A DNA stretch of 64,000 nt from Altererythrobacter sp. (GCA_016793865.1 JAEULJ010000007.1:372001-436000); one strand, 5' to 3'. Positions 44,002-53,309 are shown, numbered from the stretch's first letter. A program made the numbers and translations. The notes: a model not told the origin generated them from the sequence alone.

Positions 44002-44946
44002 TCAGCGTGCGACCGCCATCATCGTCCCGCGACCTCGCCGCCGCATCGTGCCGCCAACCATTCCGAACCCGGCGATCATCATCAGCCAGGTCGCAGGTTC
44101 GGGTACTGCGCCGGGAGGCGACGATCCCGCAGGAATCGTCCCGGTCGGAGTTTCCGCGATGGGATCGTAATAGCCGATGAACGACCAGTTCACGATGCTT
44201 TGCCTGCTCCAGTCCGTACCCGTGGCGCCCGTGAAGCCGACATAAACGGGGTTCGTGCCGAACAGGTTCGCGAGATCGATCGTGTAGGCGAGGCCGGTGC
44301 CCGCGGGCCGAAGGCCGTCCGTGGACCAACGCACCTCCATGAGATTGGTGCCGCCATTGTAGTCGATGAAGGCGGTTATGTCGTTGCCGCCGCTGAGTTG
44401 GAGCGCCGAAGAGACGTTCGCGAACTTCAGATGGTTTGCGGTGTCTCCGTTCTGCATGATCGCGATGTGATTGTTGTCGGTGAGATCCCCATTGAAGTCG
44501 GGATCGGAACGGTTGCTGTAAGTATCGAATTCAACCGCGACGCTGGGATTGATCCCGCCATATCCCAAGGAACCACCCGCGCTGCCGACACTGTTGGACA
44601 CGGTCTGGACGACAAACGCCAGGCCGTCCGCGCCGATCGGACCCCACTGCGTCATACGATTGTCGCCGATGTTGAATGTGAATCGAGTGCTGAAGCTGTA
44701 GTCATCGGTCAGCCCAAGGGCCTGCGTGGAGAACACCGAACCCCCTGAACTAGGGCTCGGCGGCGTGAGGACCAACACGTCATTGCCGCCGACATTCTGG
44801 ACGCTGGCGGTTCCGTTGATGCTCAATCCCGTCGTATTGCCGAAACCAGTATAGAAGAACATTTCGGCCTGCGCCGATGTCGCCATCATCCCGCCGATCA
44901 CGAGCGCCAACGCGCCCGTCCTGCATTTCGTGATCTCGTAACGCAT
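44002..44946 (-). CDS. PEP-CTERM L-type lectin-domain protein
   Basis: A 314-residue exported protein. The signal peptide ends near MMATSAQAEMFF. Residues about 25-255 match the L-type (legume) lectin fold: GPIGADGLAFVVQ, GSLGYGGINPSVAVEFDTY and NGDLTDNNHIAI carry the carbohydrate and metal-site pattern. The C-terminus is a PEP-CTERM sorting signal: VPEPATW, a hydrophobic stretch (LMMIAGFGMVGG) and an Arg cluster (MRRRGRG). This PEPxxW form is typical of Sphingomonadales. Exosortase is expected to cleave it and place the lectin at the surface or in the matrix. No exosortase gene is in the window. The RBS GGGAGG lies 5 bases ahead. Confidence 0.92.
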   Translation of the reverse strand: MRYEITKCRTGALALVIGGMMATSAQAEMFFYTGFGNTTGLSINGTASVQNVGGNDVLVLTPPSPSSGGSVFSTQALGLTDDYSFSTRFTFNIGDNRMTQWGPIGADGLAFVVQTVSNSVGSAGGSLGYGGINPSVAVEFDTYSNRSDPDFNGDLTDNNHIAIMQNGDTANHLKFANVSSALQLSGGNDITAFIDYNGGTNLMEVRWSTDGLRPAGTGLAYTIDLANLFGTNPVYVGFTGATGTDWSRQSIVNWSFIGYYDPIAETPTGTIPAGSSPPGAVPEPATWLMMIAGFGMVGGTMRRRGRGTMMAVAR

Positions 44947-45322
44947 TTCAACCTCCCGTGACCCAGGCCGCGAAGTGTCACCTCGTGGCGTGTCGGCGGG
45001 GCTATCGCGTCATCGTGCAATATCCAGCAATCCCCTGTTCAAGGGAGGATGACGCTAAAGGATAGTAAAATCTGACAATTCAACTTTCGGTCTGTCTCCC
45101 ATCGGGACAGAATGAGACCCAGGCCAGCGGGGAGCCCGCATCAGCCAGACGCTCGGCGCACCATTATCTCGACTGTATCTTGCGGGCCGTAGAGCTGGTG
45201 CTACCCCGTGAACGGGGGATTGATATAGTGAATGAAGGTTGGTGGGGTGGGTGCGACTCCTCAACGGGCAAGTGAGTGCAATTTTCACCGAACATTCGGG
45301 CGGCGTGGGTGGGGCTGGTATC
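44947..45322. other. 376-base divergent spacer between lectin gene and response-regulator gene
   Basis: This holds the control region of both genes. I see an imperfect hairpin, TCTGTCTCCC against GGGACAGA, at 45091-45111, and an AT-rich stretch at 45058-45085. I found no -24/-12 promoter with the correct GG-N10-GC spacing; the nearest pattern on the minus strand is one base short. No small gene is convincing. Confidence 0.5.
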
Positions 45323-45973
45323 ATGAGGGCGAATGTCGTTGTCGTCGAGGATGACCCGCTAATCGCCAACCATATCGGTCGCGGCGTGGCCAGCCACGAT
45401 GAATTGTCGCTGGTCGCCACGGTCGGCTCACTGGCCGAGGCGCGCGCGTTGCTCGATCGCCCCGTCGACCTCTTCATACTCGATCTTGGATTGCCCGACG
45501 GCAATGGCATCGATCTGGTCGAGGAAATCCGTGCACGCGGCGGACTCGAGCCGAAGATCCTGATCCTTTCCGTATTGGGCGATCAGGAAACCGTGCTGGC
45601 CGCGGTGCTGGCGGGGGCGGACGGCTATCTTCTGAAGGACAATGACAGCCTCGACATCGGGCAACAGGCTTCCGACGCGCTTGTCGGCGGCGCGCCACTG
45701 TCGCCCAGCATCGCCGCTTATGTCCTGCGCCATCTGCGCGCGCAGCAGAGGCAGGCGAAGTTGGAGGACGAGGATCCACTTCTCTCCCCGCGCGAGATCG
45801 AGCTGCTGCAGTTGCTGGCGCGCGGCTACAGCAACCGAAGGGCGGCCGAGAATCTCGGGCTCTCGCCTCACACGATCAACGATCACGTCAAGTCCATCTA
45901 TCGCAAGCTCCGCGTGAGCAGCCGTGGCGAGGCAATGGTTCGCGCCTTCCGTAGCGGTCTGCTGCATCTGTGA
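45323..45973 (+). CDS. LuxR/NarL-family response regulator
   Basis: A 216-residue two-component regulator. The ATG at 45323 starts directly before the first receiver strand (RANVVVVEDDPLIANH). The phospho-acceptor is Asp54 in LFILDLGLPDGNG, and the switch Lys is in GYLLKDN. The C-terminal helix-turn-helix is LSPREIELLQLLARGYSN followed by LGLSPHTINDHVKSIYRKL. Its stop overlaps the GTG start of the kinase gene by four bases. The lectin gene on the other side of the spacer is an obvious candidate target, by position only. Confidence 0.94.
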   Translation: MRANVVVVEDDPLIANHIGRGVASHDELSLVATVGSLAEARALLDRPVDLFILDLGLPDGNGIDLVEEIRARGGLEPKILILSVLGDQETVLAAVLAGADGYLLKDNDSLDIGQQASDALVGGAPLSPSIAAYVLRHLRAQQRQAKLEDEDPLLSPREIELLQLLARGYSNRRAAENLGLSPHTINDHVKSIYRKLRVSSRGEAMVRAFRSGLLHL

Positions 45974-47697
45974 TCGGCATCTGGCGACTGTCGGGGTGGC
46001 GGCGCGCTCTGGCGATCATTCTGGGAATGCAGTTCCTGTTCTGGGGCGGCTATGCACTGATCGTCGCCAGCCTCTCGCCAGCGACATTGCTGGAAGGAGA
46101 CCGGCTCCAAGGCGGGCAGCCAGTGCTTGCGGGTGACGGGCGGGTTGCCGCATTCGTTGCTGACCTTCCAAGGCCGGCAATCCTGCAAATGCCGGGCTGG
46201 CAGGCTGTTATCGTACGCCCGGCCGAGGCGAGCCTGCTTTCGCGCGCTGAAGGCCCGACTCCCGATAGCTGGTCGATTTCCTGCCTGCGGAATTCCTGTC
46301 CGCAAGTGACGGAGGCCTATGCCGGGCCGATCGAGCGCGTGAGCCGAGCCGCGCGGTGGGAACAGTTCCAGCGCTTCGATATGGTCTGGGTCGCGATCGC
46401 CGTGGCGGTGGTGACCGGTGCCGCATTGTTGCTGCTGCTGCCGGTCAACCGGACGTCCCGCCTGCAGGGCGTTACCGGCCTGTTCCAGATTTCGGTCGGG
46501 GCCGACGCGTGGCTCACCACATTCGGCGCGGAAAACCTGCCCTATAGCTGGTTTCCGCTCCTGCGCTTCGGGACGGAATATCTCATGCTGGCGGGCGCTG
46601 CGCTGGCGGTGAACGCCTTTGCCCGATGGCGTGCAGGGGAGGCGCGCGTGGCGGGGGTCTGCTTCGGCATCGCCTTCGCCGTGCTGCTGGCGGCCATGGC
46701 GGTGGAGGTCGACGTAGCCCTGATCGTGCCGTGGCTGGATGCGGCAGCGCTGATCCTGCTGGTCGGTTATGGGCTGCGGGCCTTGCTGCGGATGGCGCGC
46801 ACCTCACCGGGGCCGGCGATCCGCGTGCTGGCGCTGCTGCTCACCGGGCTGGCCTCCATCATCTTCGACCTGTTCCTGCTCCCTCCTGACTGGCCGCTTC
46901 GGGCCTCCGTCCTGGCACCGCCGCTGGCGACCTTCGGCATCCTGTTCGAGATCGGTTTGCAAGGGCGCCTCCTGCGGCAGGAGGCGGAGGAGGCGCGCAG
47001 CGACCTGGAGCGGCAAGTGCTGGAGCAGGACGCCAACCTCCTGCGCTCGTCGGAATTGTTGCGACACCAGGAGCGGCTGATCGCCATCGACGTCGAGCGT
47101 CAGCGGCTGCTGCGCGACATGCACGACGGTGTGGGCGGGGTGCTCACCCATCTGTTGCTCGATCTGCGCGGCAACCGCCTGACGCCTGCTGAAATCGAGC
47201 AGGGGCTGCAGGCGGCGGTCGATGACCTGCGCAACATGGCGAGTGCTTTCGATGCGGGCAACGAGCCTGTCGACCAGGCGCTCGCCATGTTCTGCGAACG
47301 CATGGCCGGGCGGCTGAAACGATCGGGCATCGCCTTCGACTATCGCTGCCTGTTACCCATGCCGGCGCCCAGCCTGGACGTGCGCCGTCTGCTCAGCCTC
47401 TACCGACTGCTCCAGGAAGGCATCGCCAACAGCCTGCGCCATGCCGGCGCGATGCGGATCGATCTCACTGCGGAAGGGAAGGGCGAGGACGCGATCCGCA
47501 TTACCCTGTCTGACGACGGCGCCGGGTTCGATCCCGCAAACGCCGCCGGCTCTCCCGGCGAAGGGCGGGGCCTTGCCAACATGCGTCGACGCGCGGCGCA
47601 GATGGGTGGGCAACTCCAAATCGAGAGCGCGCCGGGCGCGGGCGCGCGCCTGACACTCACGATACCGATCCGGCTCCCGCCACGGCGGCCGAGCTGA
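45970..47697 (+). CDS. NarL-type sensor histidine kinase
   Basis: A 575-residue membrane kinase paired with the preceding regulator (GTGA overlap). The N-terminus has one helix, a periplasmic domain with two cysteines (SISCLRNSCPQVTEAY), then a block of seven or so helices to about residue 335. A coiled coil leads to the HisKA_3 phospho-acceptor His385 in RDMHDGVGG. The ATPase part has NSLRHAGAM, DDGAGFDP and GRGLANMRRRA. The periplasmic cysteines could form a disulfide used in sensing. The signal is unknown. Confidence 0.92.
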   Translation: MIGIWRLSGWRRALAIILGMQFLFWGGYALIVASLSPATLLEGDRLQGGQPVLAGDGRVAAFVADLPRPAILQMPGWQAVIVRPAEASLLSRAEGPTPDSWSISCLRNSCPQVTEAYAGPIERVSRAARWEQFQRFDMVWVAIAVAVVTGAALLLLLPVNRTSRLQGVTGLFQISVGADAWLTTFGAENLPYSWFPLLRFGTEYLMLAGAALAVNAFARWRAGEARVAGVCFGIAFAVLLAAMAVEVDVALIVPWLDAAALILLVGYGLRALLRMARTSPGPAIRVLALLLTGLASIIFDLFLLPPDWPLRASVLAPPLATFGILFEIGLQGRLLRQEAEEARSDLERQVLEQDANLLRSSELLRHQERLIAIDVERQRLLRDMHDGVGGVLTHLLLDLRGNRLTPAEIEQGLQAAVDDLRNMASAFDAGNEPVDQALAMFCERMAGRLKRSGIAFDYRCLLPMPAPSLDVRRLLSLYRLLQEGIANSLRHAGAMRIDLTAEGKGEDAIRITLSDDGAGFDPANAAGSPGEGRGLANMRRRAAQMGGQLQIESAPGAGARLTLTIPIRLPPRRPS

Positions 47698-47726
47698 TGA
47701 TCTTTCTTCGGTGCGGCCCACGCCAT

Positions 47727-47750
47727 TGTCCCGCCAGCCCGGGGCGGACA
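47727..47750 (+). terminator. Possible hairpin after the kinase gene
   Basis: TGTCCCGCC (47727-47735) pairs with GGCGGACA (47743-47750) with one bulged C. No T run follows. Confidence 0.35.
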
Positions 47751-47792
47751 GCCACAAGGAAGGAACGTCTGGAACCCTCTGGGAGAGGATTT

Positions 47793-47867
47793 TGGTGACC
47801 CCTACGGGAATCGAACCCGTGTTTCAGCCGTGAGAGGGCCGCGTCCTGACCGCTAGACGAAGGGGCC
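47793..47867 (-). tRNA. tRNA-Glu (anticodon CTC)
   Basis: 75 bases including an encoded CCA. The acceptor stem pairs GGCCCCT with AGGGGTC. The D arm, an anticodon arm with loop CTCTCAC (anticodon CTC) and the T arm (ACGGG-TTCGATT-CCCGT) all fold normally. It differs from its neighbour at only two bases, one of them in the anticodon. Confidence 0.96.
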
Positions 47868-47928
47868 ACTGATCGGCGGAATGCGCCTTTCGGGGCCGGT
47901 AACAACCGGTCATGCCACTTCCCCCGAA

Positions 47929-48003
47929 TGGTGACCCCTACGGGAATCGAACCCGTGTTTCAGCCGTGAAAGGGCCGCGTCCTAACCGCTAGACGAAGGG
48001 GCC
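47929..48003 (-). tRNA. tRNA-Glu (anticodon TTC)
   Basis: 75 bases with encoded CCA, same cloverleaf as the CTC gene 61 bases away, with anticodon loop CTTTCAC (anticodon TTC). It lies downstream of recJ in the same direction. Confidence 0.96.
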
Positions 48004-48104
48004 GTGCCGCTCGGGAGCGATGGCAAGGCGCGGCCCTTAAGCGGATGGGGTTTTCGCGTCAACCCGGCCACAGGCTTCGAGGGGCAGGGGGATAGAGCCG
48101 ACCG

Positions 48105-49934
48105 TCAGTCGGCCCAGGCAGCGTCCTCGAGATGCAGTTCGACCTTGGTCGTGCTTCCCCAGTCGTCGATCCTCGCCCGGCCCGCCAGCCACAGCTGCCG
48201 GCCGCGGGTCCCGTGAAGGAGCGTCTGGCCCAGTTCGCCCTGCGCGGCGCGAAAGGCGATGGCCTTGAAGCTGCGACCGTCCTCGCCCGCCGCGATGACG
48301 CGCAGGTGATCGCTGCCGACCACGTCGGCGCTTACCAACCGCACCGGACCCACCGCCACGCGCGGTCCAGGCCAGCCCATGCCATAGGGGCCGGCAGCCT
48401 CCAGGCTCGTCACCAGATCGGGCGTGAGGCCACCAGGTGCGAGGCCAAGATCGAGCAGCGTCTCCCGATCCGCCGCCGCACGGCCGACGTCGTCGGCGAG
48501 CCGTTCGTCGAGCCAATCCGCCAGCGCATCGATCCGATCCGCCGCCACTGTCAGACCTGCCGCCATCGCGTGGCCCCCGCCTGCCACCAGCAGCCCAGCC
48601 TCGCGCGCAGCGATGATCGCGGCGCCCAGATCGACGCCGGCGATGGAGCGGCCCGAACCCTTTCCGGTGCCGGCCTCCCTGTCCAGCGCCACCACCAGCG
48701 ATGGCTTGCCGGTCTTTTCCTTTATCCGGCCCGCCACGATGCCGATCACGCCGGGGTGCCAGCCTTCGCCGGCCAGCAGCAGCACGCTGCGGTTGTGGAG
48801 GGCGGGAAGCTGCCCCTCTGCCGCCGCCTGCACCTCCGCCTCTATCGCGCGGCGTTCCTCGTTGAGCGCGGAAAGCTGAGCCGCGATGGCGCGCGCCTCC
48901 TCGGGGTCGGCCGTGGTGAGCAGGCGCACGCCCAGTGTCGCCTCGCCCACCCGACCCCCGGCATTGATGCGCGGGCCCAGTGCGAAGCCCAGATCGCTGC
49001 ATTGCGGCGGCCGGTTTAGCCGGCTGGCGTCGATCAGCGCCGCCATGCCCGTGTTGGCGCGGCGCGCCATGACCTTGAGCCCCTGGGCCACGAAAGCCCG
49101 GTTGAGACCGCGAAGCGCCGCGACATCGGCCACCGTGCCCAGCGCCACCAGATCCAGCAGGCTCATAAGGTCGGGCTCCGGCTTCCCCGCCAGAAAGCCG
49201 CGATCCCGCAATGTGCGAACCAGCGCGACCGCGAGCAGGAAGGCCATGCCCACTGCGGCCAGATGGCCGTGCGCGGCACCCTCCGCGCTCTCGTCGAGCC
49301 GGTTGGGGTTCACCAGCGCCACGGCGCGGGGCAGTTCCGCGCTGCACTTGTGGTGATCGACAACGATCACTTCGATGCCGGCCTCATGCGCCTGGGCCAG
49401 CGCCTCGTGCGCCATCGCCCCGCAATCCACCGTGACGATCAGATTGCTGCCGCGCCGGCCCAGCTCGACCAGCGCCGCGCCGGAGGGCCCGTATCCTTCC
49501 AGCAGCCGGTCGGGGATGTAGCTGTCCGCCTCCACCCCCAACATCGCGAGCACGCGCACCAGCAGCGCGGCGCTGGTCGCCCCGTCGACGTCGTAGTCGC
49601 CATAGATCGTGATCCGCTCGCCCGCGATCACCGCGTCCGCCAGACGGCTGGCTGCCACGTCCATGTCGGCAAACACCGAGGGATCGGGAAGGAACGCGCG
49701 CAGGGTAGGGCTGCGCTGGCGCTCGAGATCGGCTGGCGTGACGCCGCGCGCGAGGAGAAGCTGGGTCACGATGTCGTGATCGAGCGTCGCGGCGCCTTCC
49801 GACTCGTCGCCCAGCGCCATGTTACCACCACGCCAGCGCCACCGCCGGCCCAGGATCGATCGCCCGACGCCCAGCGCGGCGCCGGAGCCGGGCGCGGCAT
49901 CCACGCCGGAGGGAGTATTGACCGCAGCCCGCAT
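48105..49934 (-). CDS. recJ: Single-stranded-DNA exonuclease RecJ
   Basis: 5'-3' exonuclease acting in recombination and mismatch repair. The 609-residue protein opens with a RecJ-type segment, SILGRRWRWRGG, which supports the first ATG. DHH-family motifs follow: GDYDVDGATSAALL, VDCGAMAHEAL and VDHHKCSAELP, then NPNRLDES. The DHHA1 part has GEGWHPGVIGIVAGRIKEK and GSGRSIAGVDL. A C-terminal OB-like domain follows. These Asp and His residues bind the catalytic manganese ions. Confidence 0.97.
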   Translation of the reverse strand: MRAAVNTPSGVDAAPGSGAALGVGRSILGRRWRWRGGNMALGDESEGAATLDHDIVTQLLLARGVTPADLERQRSPTLRAFLPDPSVFADMDVAASRLADAVIAGERITIYGDYDVDGATSAALLVRVLAMLGVEADSYIPDRLLEGYGPSGAALVELGRRGSNLIVTVDCGAMAHEALAQAHEAGIEVIVVDHHKCSAELPRAVALVNPNRLDESAEGAAHGHLAAVGMAFLLAVALVRTLRDRGFLAGKPEPDLMSLLDLVALGTVADVAALRGLNRAFVAQGLKVMARRANTGMAALIDASRLNRPPQCSDLGFALGPRINAGGRVGEATLGVRLLTTADPEEARAIAAQLSALNEERRAIEAEVQAAAEGQLPALHNRSVLLLAGEGWHPGVIGIVAGRIKEKTGKPSLVVALDREAGTGKGSGRSIAGVDLGAAIIAAREAGLLVAGGGHAMAAGLTVAADRIDALADWLDERLADDVGRAAADRETLLDLGLAPGGLTPDLVTSLEAAGPYGMGWPGPRVAVGPVRLVSADVVGSDHLRVIAAGEDGRSFKAIAFRAAQGELGQTLLHGTRGRQLWLAGRARIDDWGSTTKVELHLEDAAWAD

Positions 49935-50014
49935 CGGGCCTGCCTATCGCGCGCCGCCATCAAGCGGAAGAGGCGCGACTTGACAATCGACAGCGCCGCC
50001 CGATCCTGCGGCCC

Positions 50015-50503
50015 GTGACCCAAGCCCCACCGCTCCTGATAGTCTGGCATAGCCGCACCGGTGCCAGCGCCGCGATGGCCGCCGCCGCGGCCGATGGGGC
50101 GGGGGAAGCTGCCCTGCTGCTTCCCTGCGAGGCGGCGACGGCGGAGCACTTCCTGGCGGCGCGCGGCTACCTGTTCTGCGCGCCGGAGAACCTGGCATCG
50201 TTGAGCGGCGCGATGAAGGAGATGTTCGACCGCCTCTATTACCCCCTTCTGGGACGGATCGAGGGGCGCGGTTATGCCAGCGCCATCGCCGCCGGCTCCG
50301 ATGGGACCGGGGCCCAGCGCCAGCTCGACCGTATCGTCACCGGATGGCGGCTGCGCCGCGTTGCCGAGCCGTTTACGGTGAACCTCGCCGCCGATACCCC
50401 CACGGCAATCCTGGCAACCAAAGTTGTTCCACCTCCGATGCTGACGCGCTGCCGGGAATTGGGCGCTGCCTTGGCCACGGGCCTGGCCGAAGGCATGCTG
50501 TAA
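50015..50503 (+). CDS. Flavodoxin-like / NAD(P)H-dependent FMN reductase-like protein
   Basis: A 162-residue cytosolic protein. It starts with GTG at 50015. The opening LLIVWHSRTGASAAMA is a flavodoxin-type phosphate-binding loop, and YLFCAPENLASLSGAMKEMFDRLYYPL is the typical flavin-ring loop and helix of WrbA-like proteins. A second flavin loop is SAIAAGSDGTGAQRQL. Electron partner and substrate are unknown. It is divergent from recJ across 80 bases. Confidence 0.82.
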   Translation: MTQAPPLLIVWHSRTGASAAMAAAAADGAGEAALLLPCEAATAEHFLAARGYLFCAPENLASLSGAMKEMFDRLYYPLLGRIEGRGYASAIAAGSDGTGAQRQLDRIVTGWRLRRVAEPFTVNLAADTPTAILATKVVPPPMLTRCRELGAALATGLAEGML

Positions 50504-50612
50504 ACCTCTCCGAAACGGCGCTTTCCCCTCCAGAGCGGACTCGACCTCGCCCGCGTTCCGGTCCAGACAGGGGGCGGGGGGAAAGGGAACCGTCATTAAT
50601 TCCGTACGGGAC

Positions 50613-51374
50613 ATGGCTGGGGCCGGGCAGGGCGCATCGGTGATGCAGGCCTGCCTCATGCTTCTTTTCGAACCCGGTGCGCGGCCTTCGGCCGGGGCCT
50701 CAAGATCCGCCCTGGGCAAGTCCGCTTTCGCGCAGGTGAGCTACGACCCATCGGAAGGGAACCGCGCCGGGGCAGCCAACGACTGGCTTGAAGTGGTAGC
50801 GGACGGCCTGACTTTCGATCTGCTGGGCATCGCGCCTGGCCGCGCGCTGTCGCTTCCACAACCGCGGCACCGATTCGCGATCCCGGCGCGACCCGGGCAG
50901 GATTTCGAAGCGGTCGGCATCGCCCCCGGGCCACATCTCTCCGGAGCTCACAGCGCCATGCCCGTCGTGCGGACGCTGTTGCGAATCGGCATGGCTTTCA
51001 CCCACGCGCTCGATGGTCTGGCGGGTGCCCAGTGGCTCCCCGCCGCCACCGCGATGAGCCGCGAGGTGTTCGTCAAGGCGGTTGGCGGCTGGCTGGCGGG
51101 GGGCCCGTTCCCAGCGCTCGGGTTGACGGGCATCGTAGAGCTGAGCGACGGCGCCCTCGTCAGTGACGGTCTGGCGTTCTTCACGGGACAGGAGATAGCG
51201 CTCGACCGCGCGCTGTGCCGCGATCGGCGCGAGGCGACACGGCTGCTGGTTCGCCTGATCGACCGTTTCGCCGAACAGCCGCCCCTCGCCGGCGAGGAAC
51301 GGATCGCACTCGAAGATGGTGGATCGCTCCGGCTTGTGGCGGGACGCACGCGCATCGCGGTCATGCCCGGCTGA
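50613..51374 (+). CDS. Uncharacterised protein next to an AHH nuclease gene
   Basis: A 253-residue protein I cannot place in a named family. The start may be the ATG at 50613 or the one at 50643 (MQACLMLLFEPGARP); neither has a strong ribosome-binding site. The sequence looks like one globular domain: DWLEVVADGLTFDLLGIAPG, a hydrophobic MPVVRTLLRIGMAFTHAL helix, GWLAGGPFPALGLTGIVEL and SDGLAFFTGQEIALD. There is no signal peptide or membrane anchor. It ends two bases before the AHH gene, so the two are almost certainly co-transcribed. It could be a regulator, partner or immunity factor for that nuclease; none of this is shown. Confidence 0.72.
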   Translation: MAGAGQGASVMQACLMLLFEPGARPSAGASRSALGKSAFAQVSYDPSEGNRAGAANDWLEVVADGLTFDLLGIAPGRALSLPQPRHRFAIPARPGQDFEAVGIAPGPHLSGAHSAMPVVRTLLRIGMAFTHALDGLAGAQWLPAATAMSREVFVKAVGGWLAGGPFPALGLTGIVELSDGALVSDGLAFFTGQEIALDRALCRDRREATRLLVRLIDRFAEQPPLAGEERIALEDGGSLRLVAGRTRIAVMPG

Positions 51375-51376
51375 AG

Positions 51377-51913
51377 ATGGTCGCCGCCGGCCCGGAGACA
51401 CCGCGCCAACGCGGGGAGATCGCGCTGTCCTTCGCGGCGGTCAACCGGGCCGGACGGCCGGGCCATATTCCCGATCTCCAGCGGCACCATCTTCTTCCCC
51501 GGCAGGCAATGCGCGCGCCGGCGTTGCAGGGCATGTGGAGCGCGCTGGGCCACGCCACGATCGGCTTCGACGATTTCCGCCGCAACGGGATATTGCTGCC
51601 CTCCGGTGAGAGCGCGGTGCTCCGGCTCGGCCTGCCGCTGCACCTCGGGCCGCACCAGCACTACAACGCAATGGTACTCCAGCGTCTCGGCACGATCGAG
51701 GCCGGTTGGGCACAGCAGCGCCCGTATGGTGCCACGGCGGCGCGCGCTGGTGCGCTGCTGCGGATCCGCCTGCTCCAGAGCGCGCTACGGCGGCGCATCC
51801 TCGACACGCGCCGGCCGCTGGCGTTCAACCGCCGCGACCCGCTGGGCCACGGGCGCGACTTCACCGTGCTCGACCGGCTGGCGGAGGATCTGTGGCTGGC
51901 GACCGAGATCTAG
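51377..51913 (+). CDS. AHH-family predicted nuclease
   Basis: A 178-residue protein resembling the AHH group of the HNH/endonuclease VII superfamily. The first signature is [15 protein letters not shown] (paired His). [14 protein letters not shown] and [17 protein letters not shown] follow, supplying the second His pair and Tyr. In known AHH domains these make the metal-dependent nuclease site, often as the toxic tip of polymorphic toxins. Here the domain stands alone, with no secretion leader or repeat carrier. It lies two bases after an uncharacterised gene, and its TAG stop overlaps the trmFO stop on the other strand within a single CTAG. Confidence 0.75.
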   Translation: MVAAGPETPRQRGEIALSFAAVNRAGRPGHIPDLQRHHLLPRQAMRAPALQGMWSALGHATIGFDDFRRNGILLPSGESAVLRLGLPLHLGPHQHYNAMVLQRLGTIEAGWAQQRPYGATAARAGALLRIRLLQSALRRRILDTRRPLAFNRRDPLGHGRDFTVLDRLAEDLWLATEI

Positions 51914-53262
51914 GCGGCGGTTTCGACCGGCTTCGCCGTAGTCGCCCAATGGGCGAAATCCACCTTGGCACGATCGGTATAGGCCAGCTTGCGCGATTTC
52001 TTGGCGACGTCGGGCAGGGGAGGGAACAGGCCGAAGTTCACGTTCATGGGCTGATAGGTCTCGGCCTCGGCATCCCCGGTGATATGTGCGAGAAGCGCGC
52101 CCATCGCCGTGGTGCGGGGCGGGGTGGTCCAGTCCCGCCCCGCCAACTGCTCCGCCACCATGAGTCCTGCCAGCAGCCCCACGGCGGCGCTTTCGACATA
52201 GCCTTCGCACCCCGTGACCTGCCCGGCGAAGCGGATATGCGGCGCCGCCTTCAGCCGTAGCTGGCGATCGAGGACCAGCGGCGAGTTCAGGAACGTGTTG
52301 CGGTGCAAGCCGCCGAGCCGGGCGAACTCGGCATTCTCAAGCCCCGGAATGGTGCGGAACAGCCGCACCTGCTCGGCGTGCTTCAGCTTGGTCTGGAAGC
52401 CGACCATATTCCACAGCGTGCCGAGGGCGTTGTCCTGCCGAAGCTGGACCACGGCATGGGGCCATCGTCCCGCCGGAAACTCCGGCGTGGCCCAGTGTGG
52501 GTTGTCGAGCCCGACCGGCTTCATCGGCCCGTATCGCAGCGTGTCGATACCGCGCGCCGCCATCACCTCGATCGGCATGCAGCCTTCGAAATAGGGGGTA
52601 TCCGCCTCCCACTCGCGAAACTCTGTCTTCTCGCCATCGAGCAGGCCCTGATGGAAGGCGCGATACTGCTCCTGCGTCATGGGGCAGTTGATGTAATCCT
52701 TGCCGCCCTTGTCCCAGCGCGCGGCCATCCAGCACACATCCATGTCCACGCTGTCGCGGTGGACGATGGGGGCGATGGCATCGAAGAAGGCGAGCCGGTC
52801 GGAGCCGGTTGCCGCTACGATGCTCTGCGCCAGCGCCTCCGCCGTCAGCGGCCCGGTGGCGACGATGGTTGGGCCGGCGACGGGCAGGGCGTCGACCCGC
52901 TCGCGCACGATCTCCACGCCCGGTAGCGCGCGCAGTTCGCGCTCGACGGCTTTGGAGAACACATCGCGATCCACCGCCAGCGCGCTGCCCGCCGGAACCT
53001 GCGCCTCCGCGGCAGCCCGCATCACCAGGCTGTCGAGCCCGCGCATCTCGTGGTGGAGCAGGCCCACGGCGTTGTGCTCGTGATCGTCGGAGCGGAAGCT
53101 GTTAGAGCACACCAGCTCGGCGAGTCCATCGCCCTGGTGCGCTGCGGTGGCGCCACCGCCCCCGCGCATCTCCGACAGGCGCACCGGTATGCCGCGACGG
53201 CCGAGCTGCCATGCGGCCTCGCTTCCCGCAAGCCCGCCGCCGATTATGTGAACCCGATCCAT
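51910..53262 (-). CDS. trmFO: Folate-dependent tRNA (uracil-54) methyltransferase TrmFO
   Basis: FAD enzyme making ribothymidine at position 54 of tRNA with methylene-tetrahydrofolate as carbon donor. The ATG at 53262 starts with [18 protein letters not shown], the FAD-binding dinucleotide fold. Family motifs are [12 protein letters not shown] and [13 protein letters not shown], whose Cys is the nucleophile region. Others are [32 protein letters not shown] and [17 protein letters not shown]. The 450-residue length is normal. Confidence 0.97.
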   Translation of the reverse strand: MDRVHIIGGGLAGSEAAWQLGRRGIPVRLSEMRGGGGATAAHQGDGLAELVCSNSFRSDDHEHNAVGLLHHEMRGLDSLVMRAAAEAQVPAGSALAVDRDVFSKAVERELRALPGVEIVRERVDALPVAGPTIVATGPLTAEALAQSIVAATGSDRLAFFDAIAPIVHRDSVDMDVCWMAARWDKGGKDYINCPMTQEQYRAFHQGLLDGEKTEFREWEADTPYFEGCMPIEVMAARGIDTLRYGPMKPVGLDNPHWATPEFPAGRWPHAVVQLRQDNALGTLWNMVGFQTKLKHAEQVRLFRTIPGLENAEFARLGGLHRNTFLNSPLVLDRQLRLKAAPHIRFAGQVTGCEGYVESAAVGLLAGLMVAEQLAGRDWTTPPRTTAMGALLAHITGDAEAETYQPMNVNFGLFPPLPDVAKKSRKLAYTDRAKVDFAHWATTAKPVETAA

Positions 53263-53309
53263 GTCCCGCGCGTTAGGGGTTCGATCGTACCCTGCCAAGG
53301 AGCCTGGCC

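Noticed and set aside
44947..45110. Sigma-54 (-24/-12) promoter for the PEP-CTERM lectin
   Set aside because: The closest minus-strand match (AGGTGACACTTCGC) has nine bases between GG and GC instead of ten and lies too near the start codon.
50504..50612. Small gene or RNA between the flavodoxin-like gene and the AHH pair
   Set aside because: No frame with a ribosome-binding site and no stable hairpin stood out.
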